DNA from: Kondoa malvinella
Lineage: Eukaryota; Basidiomycota; Agaricostilbomycetes; Agaricostilbales; Kondoaceae
Assembly (NCBI GenBank): GCA_039545315.1
Contig: BCIM01000007.1
Location: forward strand, 522,745 to 586,744
Direction of reading: 5' to 3'
DNA length: 64,000 nt
Under the pieces are notes generated by a model that saw nothing but the letters and a program-made list of their open reading frames with translations, did not search any database and was not told the DNA's origin. This document shows, one piece after another, positions 1 to 10,581 of the stretch; position 1 is the stretch's first letter; the number at the start of each line of letters is the position of its first letter. Position numbers and translations under genes: made by a program.

Positions 1-148
1 TTGAACAGGTTCTGTTGCTGTACTAAAGGTCCGCAAGACGCCTTGTAGGCGCGAGACTGCGCGGGACATGATTGTTTGTTGTCAAATTGTCAATATGCTT
101 CGTGATGAGTATTAGGCAGTACAGGTTTATTACAGTGTCCACATGAGA

Positions 149-1537
149 TTAGAAGATTCCCCAATGCATCCTTGCGAAATCAGAAGCGGCAGCATACTCT
201 TCGCGCTTGCTCGCAAGCTCCTCCTTCGAGAGCCACCTATCCGGCATCTGTTGACTATCAGTTTCGAACTTACCGCTTGTGTATAAACGTACTTGTGTAT
301 AGCCGTGCTTGTAAGGTACAAGCCTACGTATCATCAGCCATTATCTGGAACAGCAACAGAATGAGCGTACCGAACGACCACATCTTCCGCTCGACTGCTC
401 TCATGAATATGTTGTACCCCTGCATACACACATCAGCACCTCATAGCATCCGATACAGGTTGACTGACAAGCTTGCGACTGTTCCGCGAGCGTATCCAGC
501 TCCGTCAAGATTAACAGCGTTTTCGCATTCTTATGCAAGTACTGAGAAGCGTCCGCCAACCCTGGACTAGCTCTCAACTGCGCAGAATGTTCTCGAGGTA
601 GATAAGAAGGAGTAAGAGTATCATTCAGCTTGACCCAGAAATTCTTTGGTTGTGCCATTTTGCTAGGTCGGTTGCGTTCACTTGGTAATTGACGAGCGTC
701 AAAGGAAGGGTAGAAGAGTAGGAGCGGTATAGGATGTGGGTGATCTTCTGGTATTATGCTGGGCCAATCGGGTAGGGAAATGGCGCCGTTCAGTGCTAGA
801 TTGCCGCCTGAGGAAAAGCCAGAAAGGCCGAGTTTGGCTTGATCGACTGTAAGACGCTTCTTTGTCTTGTTGTAGACATATTCAAGAAGAGTCTTGTGAG
901 ACTCTGACGCAGGGTTGAGCATTGTTTTCAAGACGTCTTCTAGGCTGTTGATTGGATCAGCATTCGCTCCAACGGCAGCAATGAATCTTACTCTTCTATT
1001 GCAGCTGGAAATGTATGCGTTGGTCCCAATCGATAATCCACATTGAGAACCAGGGCGCCCGTCGTCTTTGCCATCATGCTACAGAATGGACTGTCTTCTA
1101 AAGGCGACCCCAACACAAAACCACCACCATGGAAGGAGATCACTGCATCATATTCTCAGCCGAGAAAGTAGCAACTCTAATCTGTCAGACCAACATAGCG
1201 GTAAAGGCTTGTCCTCCTTCGCTTCATCTGGAACAGTCACAAGCATAGAGACGGTCCTCCCTTGAGCTCTAGACTGCATCTTGTATCTGAAGGGGTGCGG
1301 CTCATCGCAGGTAAACTTGAGTGCGATGTCTGGTACCATGCGAGGAGCTTGAACAATCGACGATTTCCACAAGACATCACTGAGGACAGCTCAGCCAAAG
1401 CAGAGATGTGAAGTGTCGTTGATGATGACTGACAAAGGCAGCTTATACCACGAAGTTCTCTTCGAGATAGGGCGCGCTTCCCCTTCTCGCACATGTTCAT
1501 TCTTGACTTCAGGCCCGACAGGATTCTCCTCTGCCAT
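149..1537 (-). CDS. alpha/beta-hydrolase fold-3 (HSL-like) esterase/lipase
   Basis: Hydrolase of the hormone-sensitive-lipase-like alpha/beta-hydrolase-3 family, expected to cleave carboxylic esters; the substrate cannot be told. Joining exons gives the oxyanion-hole motif HGGGF (about 1080-1130), a DYRLGPTHTFPAA segment, the nucleophile elbow GFSSGGN (about 800), an Asp in the TELDTLAEQ stretch (about 510) and a catalytic His in KHGYTQ (about 300). The C-terminus (PDRWLSKEELASKRE) resembles the usual final helix. Four or five introns are needed: a GTCAGT intron near 1380-1433, one near 1145-1200, one near 935-980, one of about 108 nt near 320-430 and one of 45 nt near 245-290. The start at 1537 is the first ATG of the most upstream coherent exon; a further 5' exon cannot be excluded. 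No signal peptide is apparent. Family is confident, exact exon ends less so. Confidence 0.75.
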
Positions 1538-1746
1538 CTTGGACGAAGGTATACACCAAATGGCTGCAAATGGTATGATAAAAGCCTCGAAGGGGATTGG
1601 GTATCTGTAAAATGGTCGTCGAGAGCAACAATAAAGCCGTGACGATGTTTTTCGGTCAAGTCTCGGTCAGCTCAGCATGAGATACAATGCGCAGATGCGA
1701 TGCATAATCACAAGTACATGAGTGTTTGCCGAGGATATACCAGCGA

Positions 1747-3472
1747 TCAAATCTTGCCCAGCAAGATTCGACGCGCATCAGACAGGTCCTGTTTCGAGAC
1801 GAGGATGTTTGCTGTTGCGAAGGTGGAAGAGTAGAGCAGATTGATGCCTGCTACCAGTCAGACAGTGTGTAGAGAGGTGAACAACAACATACCGTTGGTA
1901 GTAAGGATATCGGTGAGTGCATTGACGATACCATGCTTGTCTGTCCACAATCATCGTCAGTACACCCAAAGAGGTGAAATGACAGGTTGATCAGACCTAG
2001 TCCAAAGCTTGCCAGATTGAGCTGCAAACATTTCAACAACCTCCTACTCTCATCCATCTTTTCCCCGTCAACACTTTCCCTCCGCCTCCTTCTGCCTCGT
2101 TCATCACTATCGCCCGAGTCGCCCTCTTCACCTATCCAAGCCGAATCTAACCCACCTTCGCCAGCAGTAAAAACCATCTTGCTCTCATCGTTCGGAAACA
2201 ATTTCCTCAATAGTCGAATATCACCCGTCAAAGAGCAACCTTCCAACGTAGCAGTGAACGAGACAAACGGCGTAGGATGATCGGCATCAGATGTAGAAGG
2301 TGACCTTTCCATTGATGATTCTTCTCCTTTGCTGTCTGCGAAAGTGCGCGGTTTTCGACGTTGGGAAGAGGAAGGATGGGCAGAAGAGTTTCGGCCTAGG
2401 TAGTCTGTCGAGCTCGCCATTTCGGAGCCATCGACAGAAGGTGAATATGTGCCCATGAGGTTACTGTCATCTTCGTTGACGGCGGGAGGGAGCACGTCGT
2501 CCGAATAGAAGAACGCTTGCACTAATTTCTCTCGCCAAGATGATTCGTATTCTGGGTTTAGACCAACGCATACTAATTCATCCGGAAGAACGCAAAGTTT
2601 CGGTCCGAGGTCGAGATGCGATAAAGCGGACGTGGTTGCTCTAGCAGGGTATGGATCTTCGAAAGAACGAGGTACATTGTCGAGCTCTGCCTCTTGGTCT
2701 TGTGCTTCTAGTTCGGAGGGTCCGTTATCGAGATTGGGCAGACTCTCGTTGATAGGTGTAGGAGAAGTGAGAGTAAGTGATGCGAGAAGGTTGGTAGATC
2801 TCGATAAAGATGGTTGTCTTGAGACACGACCACTTTGCGAGCCAGCAGGACTAGACTGTCGAGTATTGCCATCTACCAAAGAAGTATCATGGAGGTATAG
2901 AGAACCGGCTCTTGAACGGGCTCCTACTGAAGTAGCTGGACTTGAGATAGCTGTCGTCGACTCGTGATGCGAGCTGTTGTTTGCCCATGCTCTCACTTTC
3001 TCTTCAGATGAAATGGAAGAAGCATCAGATAGGTTGTCCAGCTCGGCTGATTGCTGGAAAGTGAAGCCAGATTGCCGTTGTAGTATTCGAATGACTTGCT
3101 CCAGCCGGTGCTCCTTTAGAAGGATGAAGTCGCTGATGCTGCAGAATCAAAACTGGGAGTCAGCGGTATCCCCACAGAGCCAATTTCGACCTACTAAGTG
3201 GAAACGTAAAGGATGGAAATGCCTTCAGCAGCCAGAGGTTGCGCTAATTCCCGCACTCTGTTCCCGCTGTTCTCATAATCGCTATCGCCATGCGTCTCGA
3301 CTTGCAATGCCACCCAGAGTTCGTCTGACGCTTCAGCCAAAGCTGGGTGTTCTTGCAATAGCGGCCCAAAGACTCGATCTACAAAATCGCCCTCGGCAAA
3401 GATGGATAATTCGATATCGTTGAGCGTGAAGGAGAAGAAGGGGTCGGCACTTTTGGTGCATTGCACATTCAT
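1747..3472 (-). CDS. CASTOR-like ACT-domain protein
   Basis: Protein with two ACT-type halves like the arginine-sensor CASTOR/GATSL family; in animals these bind an amino acid and signal to TORC1, and whether this one does is inference. The N-terminal exon ends in GISILYVST and continues after a short intron (about 3135-3183) with YISDFILL, a hallmark of this family. After a Ser-rich linker of roughly 100 residues come a second ACT portion (LCVLPDELVCVGL, then SFTATLEGCSLTGD) and a second variable region rich in Asp/Glu/Arg. The last exons give LNLASFGL, DKHGIVNALTDIL and INLLYSSTFATANILV, which complete the final ACT domain and end in RRILLGKI-stop at 1747. Introns lie near 1935-1992 and 1872-1890. 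The start at 3472 (MNVQCTKSADPFF) is the only ATG near the beginning of the first exon. Confidence 0.78.
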
Positions 3473-4094
3473 TCAGCTTGTTTACAATCGCACGGGAACA
3501 TGCTAGCTCACTGTGACCTGAACAACAGCATCCTATTGCTCAGGTATCAGTACTTCGTAGTATACCTACAGCACACAGCGGCTCACCTCAAAATAGCGTG
3601 CATGCATTGCGTCGTGCTTGATCTCGGTATTCTCAGCAGCCGTAAAGTGCCCAAGATCGTTATCGACACAGCAGGCGACACATTAGAGGACATAATATCT
3701 TCACGTAACGCAGCGGTGGAAGGACAGCGAGCAGAAAATTTGATGTCGGGGTATAGGCTTATCAGTTCTGTCTCTAGGGAGCCGGCAATGTCGATAGTCC
3801 AGAGCTACAATGACCGTGGGAAGATGATATTGCTAGAGGGCACTTTACGAGCTTCATTAGGTATTTGCTTGGTGGTCTTTGGAAGACTCTCAGATCGCGT
3901 GAGCAGAAACTTTGTTTGATTAAAGAGGCAAGCAGGTGACATAATTAGGCGGCTGCTGCGACAGATACCACACATCACAGATTACATTAACATTTGCACT
4001 AGACACCAGAGGTCCTTACGAATGCCTATACATGGTCCTCAGAAGGCATTGAAAGTCTCGCATCGATCAAGCTCACCTCTGCATCGGTCCAAGC
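3473..4094. other. intergenic stretch, no confident gene
   Basis: Lies between two minus-strand genes. A plus-strand open frame (3461-3919) has composition and length expected by chance. On the minus strand a frame starting near 3940 is open apart from one stop near 3810, but it gives no recognisable family. It most likely holds the promoter and 5' leader of the ACT gene and the 3' end of the next gene. Confidence 0.4.
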
Positions 4095-4736
4095 TCACTT
4101 CACAGTCTCGGTAACAATCCATCGCTTCATTGCTGAGCCATATTCACCCGTGTCGTCTGCCAGGTCGGATACAACTTTCTGCAATATTGCGCGGTAGTTG
4201 GGCTGAAGCAATCCGTCTGTTGTCGAGACTGCCATGGTACCTTTGGTCCTTCGACAGACATTGAGCTACAGAAGATATGAGCAGGTACATACATCAGGTA
4301 AAGACCAAATGTCCCACTTTGTATGAAGAACCCTTTTCTGCGACCATCAGAACGCGGAGCAAGAAGACTGAATGATCATTCAGATCTGAAAGTCACATCA
4401 TTCAAGAACCAATCACCTGCGTATGTGAACCACTGTCGAGGCAATGGTCAATAGAAAACGAGGTTGGTGAAGCAGAAGACATACAAAGTGACCGCGAATA
4501 GCTATACACAGAAGCCCTTGCTCGTCTGTGCGAGTGTCTCTCTGACTCTTGAACATCTGGTCGAGGGCATACTGCCTGGCTTTGCGCACTTCTACGCCTG
4601 TGATGGCACGCGATAGGTCCGGAATGAAAAACCAGTCCTTCTCCACAGAATAGGATACCACTGGCTTGCATTCCGTTTTGCTGAATAGCGTGCTGAGGAA
4701 ACCGGCCATTGCTGGATGTGGAGAAGGGACAGGCAA
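4095..4736 (-). CDS. small hypothetical protein, multi-exon
   Basis: I do not recognise this protein. The first exon (4736 or the internal Met at 4709, MAGFLSTLFSKTECKP) reads about 85 residues to IAIRGHF, where a GTATGT donor opens an intron ending near 4434. Two or three short exons follow (WFTYA, then a 30-40 residue segment containing AEKGSSYKVGHL in one reading), and the last exon, with TTDGLLQPNYRAILQKV and MKRWIVTETVK, stops at 4095. The first and last exons look strongly protein-like; the middle junctions are ambiguous and two readings compete. No signal peptide, membrane segment or known domain is apparent. It is also possible that the last exon, which has its own ATG near 4236, is a separate small gene. 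Confidence 0.4.
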
Positions 4737-5025
4737 GAAAGAGACAGACGCAAATTAGGGTCGTATTTGTTATGCTGATGGCATTCAAACTTTGCTCGCG
4801 GTATGGACTGGGCCGGATGAGCTGCTATGAGAATGCAGGAAGATCCAGAACAACACAGGTCTTGCTAGAGGGATAGCCAGGTTGTGCGTTGGAAGAGATA
4901 CAAAGCAAGACTTGTCATGGCGCTACTGCAGGCAACCAAGGGAGAAGAGCTGGTAGAGATGTCGAGCATCTTCACGCTCGGGCGGCCTGTATAGCAGATA
5001 TTCTGCTACTTGGTGCTGACAGATT

Positions 5026-5990
5026 TTACTCTTTCGACTCTTCCGCAGGGGTCTTCTCTTGCGCTACTAGGCCATCAATCGCTTCTTTGTTCTCCGCTTT
5101 TCCATTAACGGTCACCAAGGGTATGAAAGCACGATTGAGTATTGCAAGATGGTCGGCCTCAGTCAAAAGATCCGGAGATGCCAATTGATGCCTCGATTCC
5201 TGAGACTGTTTTCTTTGCCTCTGCTCAAGCCACGCAGAACACTGGTCCCTGCCGCCTACTGTTTCTCAACCGTCTTTCTCCCTTGATCTCCAGAGCATCG
5301 CAGCTTGTGACCCACCTTCCAATCGGTCATCTGACATTCGCGAGAGACGTCAATTTCTCTGTCCCGCTGACAGAGGCGTGTCAAAGCCTCGAGCATGTCA
5401 AGCTGCAGAATCTTCAGGATCCTGACTATAGTTGGCCAATCTGCTTCCTTCAAGGCTTTCTCGCGCCGCGTGATTTGAGAGGGAAGCCGCTTTTTAAAGA
5501 CCTCGGGAAGCTCTTCTATCTCTTTAGTGTGGTAGAAATTGCCTTCAGCTGCAGTACACGCTGATATCAGCCCAAAGACCCCCGGCTACGTCAAAGAAAG
5601 CCTGACCGTCTCGTACGCTTGTGAGATCATCGTCAGGATCGCGAGACAAGAAGGCCCTGATATTGGGAGGCATTTGCTTGAGCAAATCAGGATGAAGGTT
5701 CCTCATGTGATCAGGATCCAGAAAGTACGCGCAATGAGAGATTGTGGCTCTTTGCAATGAATTTTGAGCGCCTCGCAGGTGTAAGCAATTTGACAAGCGA
5801 AGACAGGCTGCGAGCGACGCAGCAGGGAGCTTATTATGAGCTGGATCAAGCTGCCTGAGAACACTTCGATGTCGCTGTCTGAGCGTGATAACAGTGATGA
5901 CATGCGTGCTGGTGTCATGCAACTGTCCGTACTGCATGTGGCACGACCCAGGCCTAGGCAATGATCTGCATGCCAACAAAAACAAGTAAT
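5026..5990 (-). CDS. MYND-type zinc-finger-like protein
   Basis: C-terminal half carries SRECQMTDWKVGHKLRC, the second half of a MYND zinc finger (Cys, Trp, His and final Cys in the usual spacing); MYND fingers mediate protein-protein contacts. The first half of the finger, normally two CxxC pairs, is not clear: only one Cys (TRLCQR) lies upstream. Upstream is a helical region (PDHMRNLHPDLLKQM, NFYHTKEIEELPEVFKKR) joined across a GTCAGG intron near 5557-5602. Downstream an intron near 5216-5260 leads to the last exon (EADHLAILNRAF, stop at 5026). The N-terminus is uncertain: two frames between 5700 and 6000 both look plausible, so the end coordinate is approximate. Confidence 0.5.
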
Positions 5991-6048
5991 GATATTGCAA
6001 CAAGCGACCTGTATAGCCTAATCTCTCTTGACGCGATATTACAAGTAA

Positions 6049-6320
6049 TCAAGAATCTTTGCGGCCGGCAGCAGATTGAGTGGTAGAAGGTTTGACCGTA
6101 TCTCTTGGGCAAGTGCAGCGGTCTTCAACGGGTACCTGCTAACGATCAGAACAAGATGACCAAAATTGAAGGGAAAAGCTTACATTGGCCAAAGCTTGCT
6201 CAATGTGGTTTCCGCAACCTCTCCAAGTCGGTTTGTTGCATGTTGCGCAGGTCGCTGTGTATACGCTTGTCAGTCATTGCAGTATGTATACTCGAATATT
6301 GGCGTACTTTGGAAACACAT
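6049..6320 (-). CDS. conserved 56-residue Cys-rich protein
   Basis: Very small gene with three exons. The product begins MCFQTTCATCNKPTWRGCG and continues HIEQALANVPVEDRCTC before a basic tail, 56 residues in all. From memory of the family, short proteins with a MCxxITCxxCxKxTWxGCGxHxExAL signature followed by a C.C pair occur widely in fungi and some bacteria; their function is unknown and the paired cysteines suggest metal binding. The first exon is 13 nt (6308-6320) up to a GTACGC donor, the second runs to the GTAAGC donor just after ALAN, and the third begins VPVEDR. The start is fixed by the conserved MCF. It lies just upstream of the MYND-like gene on the same strand. Confidence 0.72.
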
Positions 6321-7400
6321 GGCTGTTTTGGTGAGAGAACGGAACTTGATGCTCCGTCTTTATAATGGAGGGCGGAACCTGGCGGGACGGAGTTGTCGAC
6401 TTTAGCGGGCGAGTGGATAGCCGTTGTATCCACGTCGTGAGCCTGTCCGGCCATGCTCAGCTCTAGAATGCAAATCAGGCACCTTCACTTCAAGCAAAAC
6501 CGTTGCACCACTTATGCTGCAACAATTTCTGATTCAATCCTTGTCCAGGAAGACGCTAGACAGACCGCTCTCGAAAGGAGCTGCAGACTGAGAGCCTTTG
6601 AATCGACAGCATGAGTCGACCGATCAGGATGCTCCAGGAGAAAATCGCGTGCATAATTATGAAGGGGAACTGTGGCACAGGTAGAGACACACAGCAAAGA
6701 ACTCTAGTAAGCGTGAAGAAGGGCTAGGCGAGAGCTACTCCGGGAGGAGATGGTTCCGATGGACACGACTCGCACAGAATTGGCAGCCAGCTCCTTTAGA
6801 CCGAGCATGGCGGAACGTGATGAACAGACTTGACAGAACACATAGCAACAAGGATAGAGTTTCAACAAGCCAATATCCCAAAGAATATCAAAGAGCAAGA
6901 GTCAAGGTGAGGAAAACGAGTTTGAGTCAAACTGTTCGATATAGAGAAGGAAGAAGACAGCGAGAGCGCCTGAACACTGTTGCGTAGACTTGCTTCGTCT
7001 GTCGCTGCGCAGCGCTGCTGCATGCAAACGACTTGAGATATCGCTTTGGCCGTCTCTTGGATAGAAGCATCATGTTGTCTCAAGGGCACGACTGCCAACC
7101 CACAGACCCTCTTCTGCTATTCAATGCAATGCAGCACGATTTGTACGAAACGCGTCTACCAGCTATAGACGCGCGCTGTTGTTGAGCCGAAGTGGGTTCT
7201 GATTCGGACCTGACTGAGGCATGCACTCTTTTGTCGCCGACCTGACTGACCAGAATTCTATGCCAAGGCAATCATAGACCTCCTTGCGCTGTGTTGCGTG
7301 TTTCTCTGTCTCCTCTTCATTCTTGAACCTCCCCTCCCCTGTATTGATCAACACTTACAATCATAAGAAGCCGTCTTCTGATTTCCGTAAGAGGGCCCGA
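6321..7400. other. intergenic region, possible unrecognised exons
   Basis: About 1.1 kb without a confident gene. On the minus strand several open frames follow one another (near 7354-7163, 7098-6862, 6805-6704 and 6697-6512), some with coding-like composition, for example MLGLKELAANSVRVVS near 6800 and LLEHPDRSTHAVDSKA near 6640. They could be exons of one small gene, but no family or consistent splicing emerged. Confidence 0.3.
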
Positions 7401-7401
7401 C

Positions 7402-7408
7402 TATAAAA
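7402..7408 (+). promoter_or_regulatory. TATA box candidate
   Basis: TATAAAA preceded by CGAC, about 205 bases upstream of the ATG of the secreted-protein gene. It is the only such motif nearby and implies a 5' leader of 150 bases or more, or a leader intron. Confidence 0.45.
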
Positions 7409-7613
7409 CGACGCTTCTCTTTTCTAACGCGCAGTCCACCATCTCTTTTTGCGCGCAGGTCGTTCTTTCTTTACCCAACTTTGCAAACATCTCGTGCTAG
7501 GTACGGCCATCTTACAACTGCAACACTCGCAAACAAACTCTTTATCAATAGTTTACAAGCTACCTCTTGTGATTCCACTCTTTTTTCAACTTCCAAGACC
7601 AACACAGCAAATC

Positions 7614-8953
7614 ATGAAGGTCGCTCTTTTATTCGCTCTACTGGCTGGACCAATCTACGTCCTGGCCGCTTCAAGCAAAATGAAGTACTCAGCAGTCGTA
7701 AGTCAATGTCTTGTTGATTTCTATTCGAGTCGCTCATTTCTTGGATTGCAGGCTAAATCATACATCAAAGCATCTAAAGCACCTGCACCAGGAAACAACG
7801 TATGTCTTTTGCTAGTCTGTTCGCGTACGATAGCTCACATTCTTTTCTAGTACGTCTTTGTGAGCTCGGACCGTCTCTTGCACTTCTGTGCTCTTACTAA
7901 CCCGAGATTCACAGCAAAACTACGCGAGCAAGAGCTATGTAGCCTATGATCGCAAATCCTAGTTTGTCTCCCTTCGTTCCTCTGACGAAAAGATCGTCAC
8001 GTGTTGACATTTCTTCTGACCACCAGCCAATCCATCTATCTTGACAAGAAAAAGTATTCCAAGATGACTGTCGCTCGACATGGCACTTTCATGAAGGTTC
8101 GTTTTTGTCTACATCCGCCGACTTCAAGCTGATCGTATGATTTAGGTCACGCCTACTGAAAGTAACGACAAGTGCATCTCTGCGCAATGGGGCTTCCCTG
8201 AACTGGTGGGCAAAGTCGCAGGAGGGAAAAGTTCGTCGGAAGTCTCTTTTAAGCTGATCAAGCATGCTTATCCAAGGGCCGCGTCGAACAGACTGGGCTA
8301 TGGTTCTCTACGCATGCTCAAAGAAGGACAAGCACACGATCGCTAAGCGGGACTTGGACATTACGCCTGCTGCTGAAGTTAACGCGCTGTCAAAGAGATT
8401 CAAGTACCCTCCCATGGGCGCTCTTCGACCCGACAAGCAGTAAGCCTTTCATCTATACTGCTCTTACGATACTGAGATTGGCACAGGTTGATCATTGTCA
8501 AGAAAGGCTCAAAGAAAGGCACTTTTTACTTTATTCCCTCAGACCACATTTATGACCAGAAGACTATGGGTGAGCAAGCTTTGTCTGGCTATCCTATGCA
8601 ATTCTGATGAACCCTGCCAGCCATGTCCAACTGTGTCATTCGTCAAACTCAGCAACGCAAGTCTCGTGGTATCTGCCTGAAATTCTTCAACAAGGTGCGT
8701 CGACAAACCGAGATCTTCAGCTGTCGCTTATGAAATGGTTGTGTCGGCACAGTCTGACAAGAACCAACTCTGGACCATTAAGCGCGCCAACAAGTCCAAG
8801 AAGCGCGGTCTAGAGCACACTGAAGAACTCGTCGACGTCTCGCACGAAGAAATCTTTGGTTCTTCCGACATTGACGAAATCACCATGAACCCTCGCGATC
8901 TCTTTGAAGACCTTGATCTCGACACTAGGGAATTTGAAGCGTACCGTGATTGA
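7614..8953 (+). CDS. secreted hypothetical protein (candidate effector)
   Basis: Begins with a clear signal peptide (MKVALLFALLAGPIYVLA, predicted cut after VLA or AAS), so the product is probably secreted. Exons are unusually short and divided by eight or so introns: 7614-7697, about 7752-7800, a short QNYASKSY exon near 7916, SIYLDKKKYSKMTVARHG at about 8029-8095, TPTESNDKCISAQWGFPEL from 8146, WAMVLYACSKKDKHTI from about 8279, LIIVKKGSKKGTFYF from about 8487, MSNCVIRQTQQRKSRG from about 8621, and a last exon from about 8759 with a Lys/Arg-rich stretch and an acidic C-terminus (FEDLDLDTREFEAYRD). Few Cys residues; no domain recognised. Secreted, no known domain and intron-rich fits a lineage-specific secreted protein or effector candidate, which is inference. 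Confidence 0.65.
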
Positions 8954-9322
8954 GTCTAGTTTCGGGGGTTTGGGGGTGCAGGTTCACGTCCTAGGAGTTG
9001 GTTGATTGTTATCGTTTTCTGTGTACTTTACAAGTCGTTCTATATCCCTCTCATGCATTAGCACGTCTACCCCTGTAGATGCTTACTTGGAAACCATGTC
9101 ACTGACCATGTCTTGCGCCTTTTGATGATAATCCCGCTTGTTTATCGACGCCCATTGACTTGGCCGCTCTCGTTTGCTAAATCTGCTCACTCCATCGTCT
9201 GTGTTGTGCTCTGCTGTGCCTTATTAGCTTGAATTGCGCGCCGTTCGCCTTTGTTTGTTTTCCGCATCCCTGCATGAGTTCTCGTAAACCAGCTGCAGTC
9301 CGTCTCTCTCCTTTCTCTGCAC
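8954..9322. other. short intergenic spacer
   Basis: Spacer between two plus-strand genes, presumably the 3' end of the secreted-protein transcript and the promoter of the Csm1/Pcs1 gene. No motif stands out. Confidence 0.5.
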
Positions 9323-10477
9323 ATGGGCCATGTCTCTGATATTGCTTGTGATCAGAAACGGAAGCGCACAAAAGGCAAGGATGCTTCACCAGAAGGTGAG
9401 ACTCGCTGTGCCATGTTCCCGCTTCTAGCTAATAACTCAAACAGGCTCCGGATCCGAAGATGGAGATACCACAATGACTATTGAGGCTGCACTGGTAGAG
9501 ATCAGTCGAGTGCGTTGGTCCGTGATGCATGCAATCTAAGCTAATGCATCACAGTTGCGAGAATCTATGCAGGATTACAAGAAGTCCTACGAGAAGCTAC
9601 ACGCATTGCGGTATACGGAACCAGAGAAACGCCTTGAGTCTGCTCTGTCAACAGGGGACAAGCGCAAGACTGCAGCTGATGGGCGGTATAAAGAAGCTCT
9701 GAGCGAGATAGAGAGATTGAGGAAACATACTGCGCTGTGGAGTGCTGGTATGGATGTGATGAAGGAGATTGATAGACGGGAATTGGAATGCGAGAGGTTG
9801 AAAGAGGAAATCAAAGGCTTGAAGAAGGAGGTCGTGCTGCGTGACGAAATGGTCAGAACGGCACAAGAGAAGCGGCAGTCTGCTGAGCGTGAAGGTGAGC
9901 TAAACAGTTCTATCTCCTGAGCTGGTCTAATGTCGCATAGTATCGCAACTGGATAAAGCGCTGGCATACGAGACTGAACAATCAAAGCAAGCCGCAGTGC
10001 AGTTGAAGGAACTACAAACAAACCCACCTTCTCGAATACCAACAGCATCCAAGAAAGATCAGCAAAGCACTGCTACCGACTCGCGCTACGATCTTTTATC
10101 GGATCTGACTGGCATAACAATACAGCGAGTCGACCATACAGCGGATGGAGAGCAGTATGATTGCCTCCTTGTCGACGCTAGTCGCAAGAGAGGTCTAGGT
10201 CAGTGTCTGCTCAGGCTCTACGACATGTCCGCTAAAGCAGTAGACAGCGATGGCGTTCCAGCTCATACTTCATCCAGAAGATCAAGTCTCGTATATACCC
10301 AAGCTGGATGCAGATCGCGATAAGGATCTGATGGAAGTGCTGATGGAGCCGTATGACGATCGAATGCGCTTCGCCTATGCACAGGTCAGCATCTCTTAGT
10401 CTGTTTAGACGTCTGGCTGATTGCCCTTTTAGCTGGGCAAATTCCATCGCAAGCTTTGGCAGATGCTGTTAACATGA
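9323..10477 (+). CDS. PCS1: Csm1/Pcs1-type kinetochore protein
   Basis: Homologue of budding-yeast Csm1 (monopolin) and fission-yeast Pcs1, which act at kinetochores and rDNA to keep microtubule attachment and silencing in order. The basic N-terminus (DQKRKRTKGKDASPEG) is followed by a long coiled coil (about 9555-9990, many Glu/Lys/Leu heptads) and a globular C-terminal domain: YDLLSDLTGITIQRV, then after an intron FQLILHPEDQVSYIPKL, then FAYAQ and LGKFHRKLW, which match the Csm1/Pcs1 C-terminal fold. Introns: about 9395-9443, 9511-9554, 9896-9940, 10194-10249, 10384-10431. Starting at the ATG at 9323 keeps the first exon in frame to its GTGAGA donor. The size (about 270 residues) fits the family. 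Confidence 0.85.
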
Positions 10478-10581
10478 AATATGACTGTGCTTCTAGTAAT
10501 ATGCAATTACAGGTGTCTAAAACATGCTAAATGTAAATCTGTACAACTATTTTGACATTCGCGAATCTATCTCTACAGCCC

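Noticed and set aside
2632..2967. 111-codon plus-strand frame inside the ACT gene
   Set aside because: Antisense to a long coding exon of the CASTOR-like protein; composition follows that exon.
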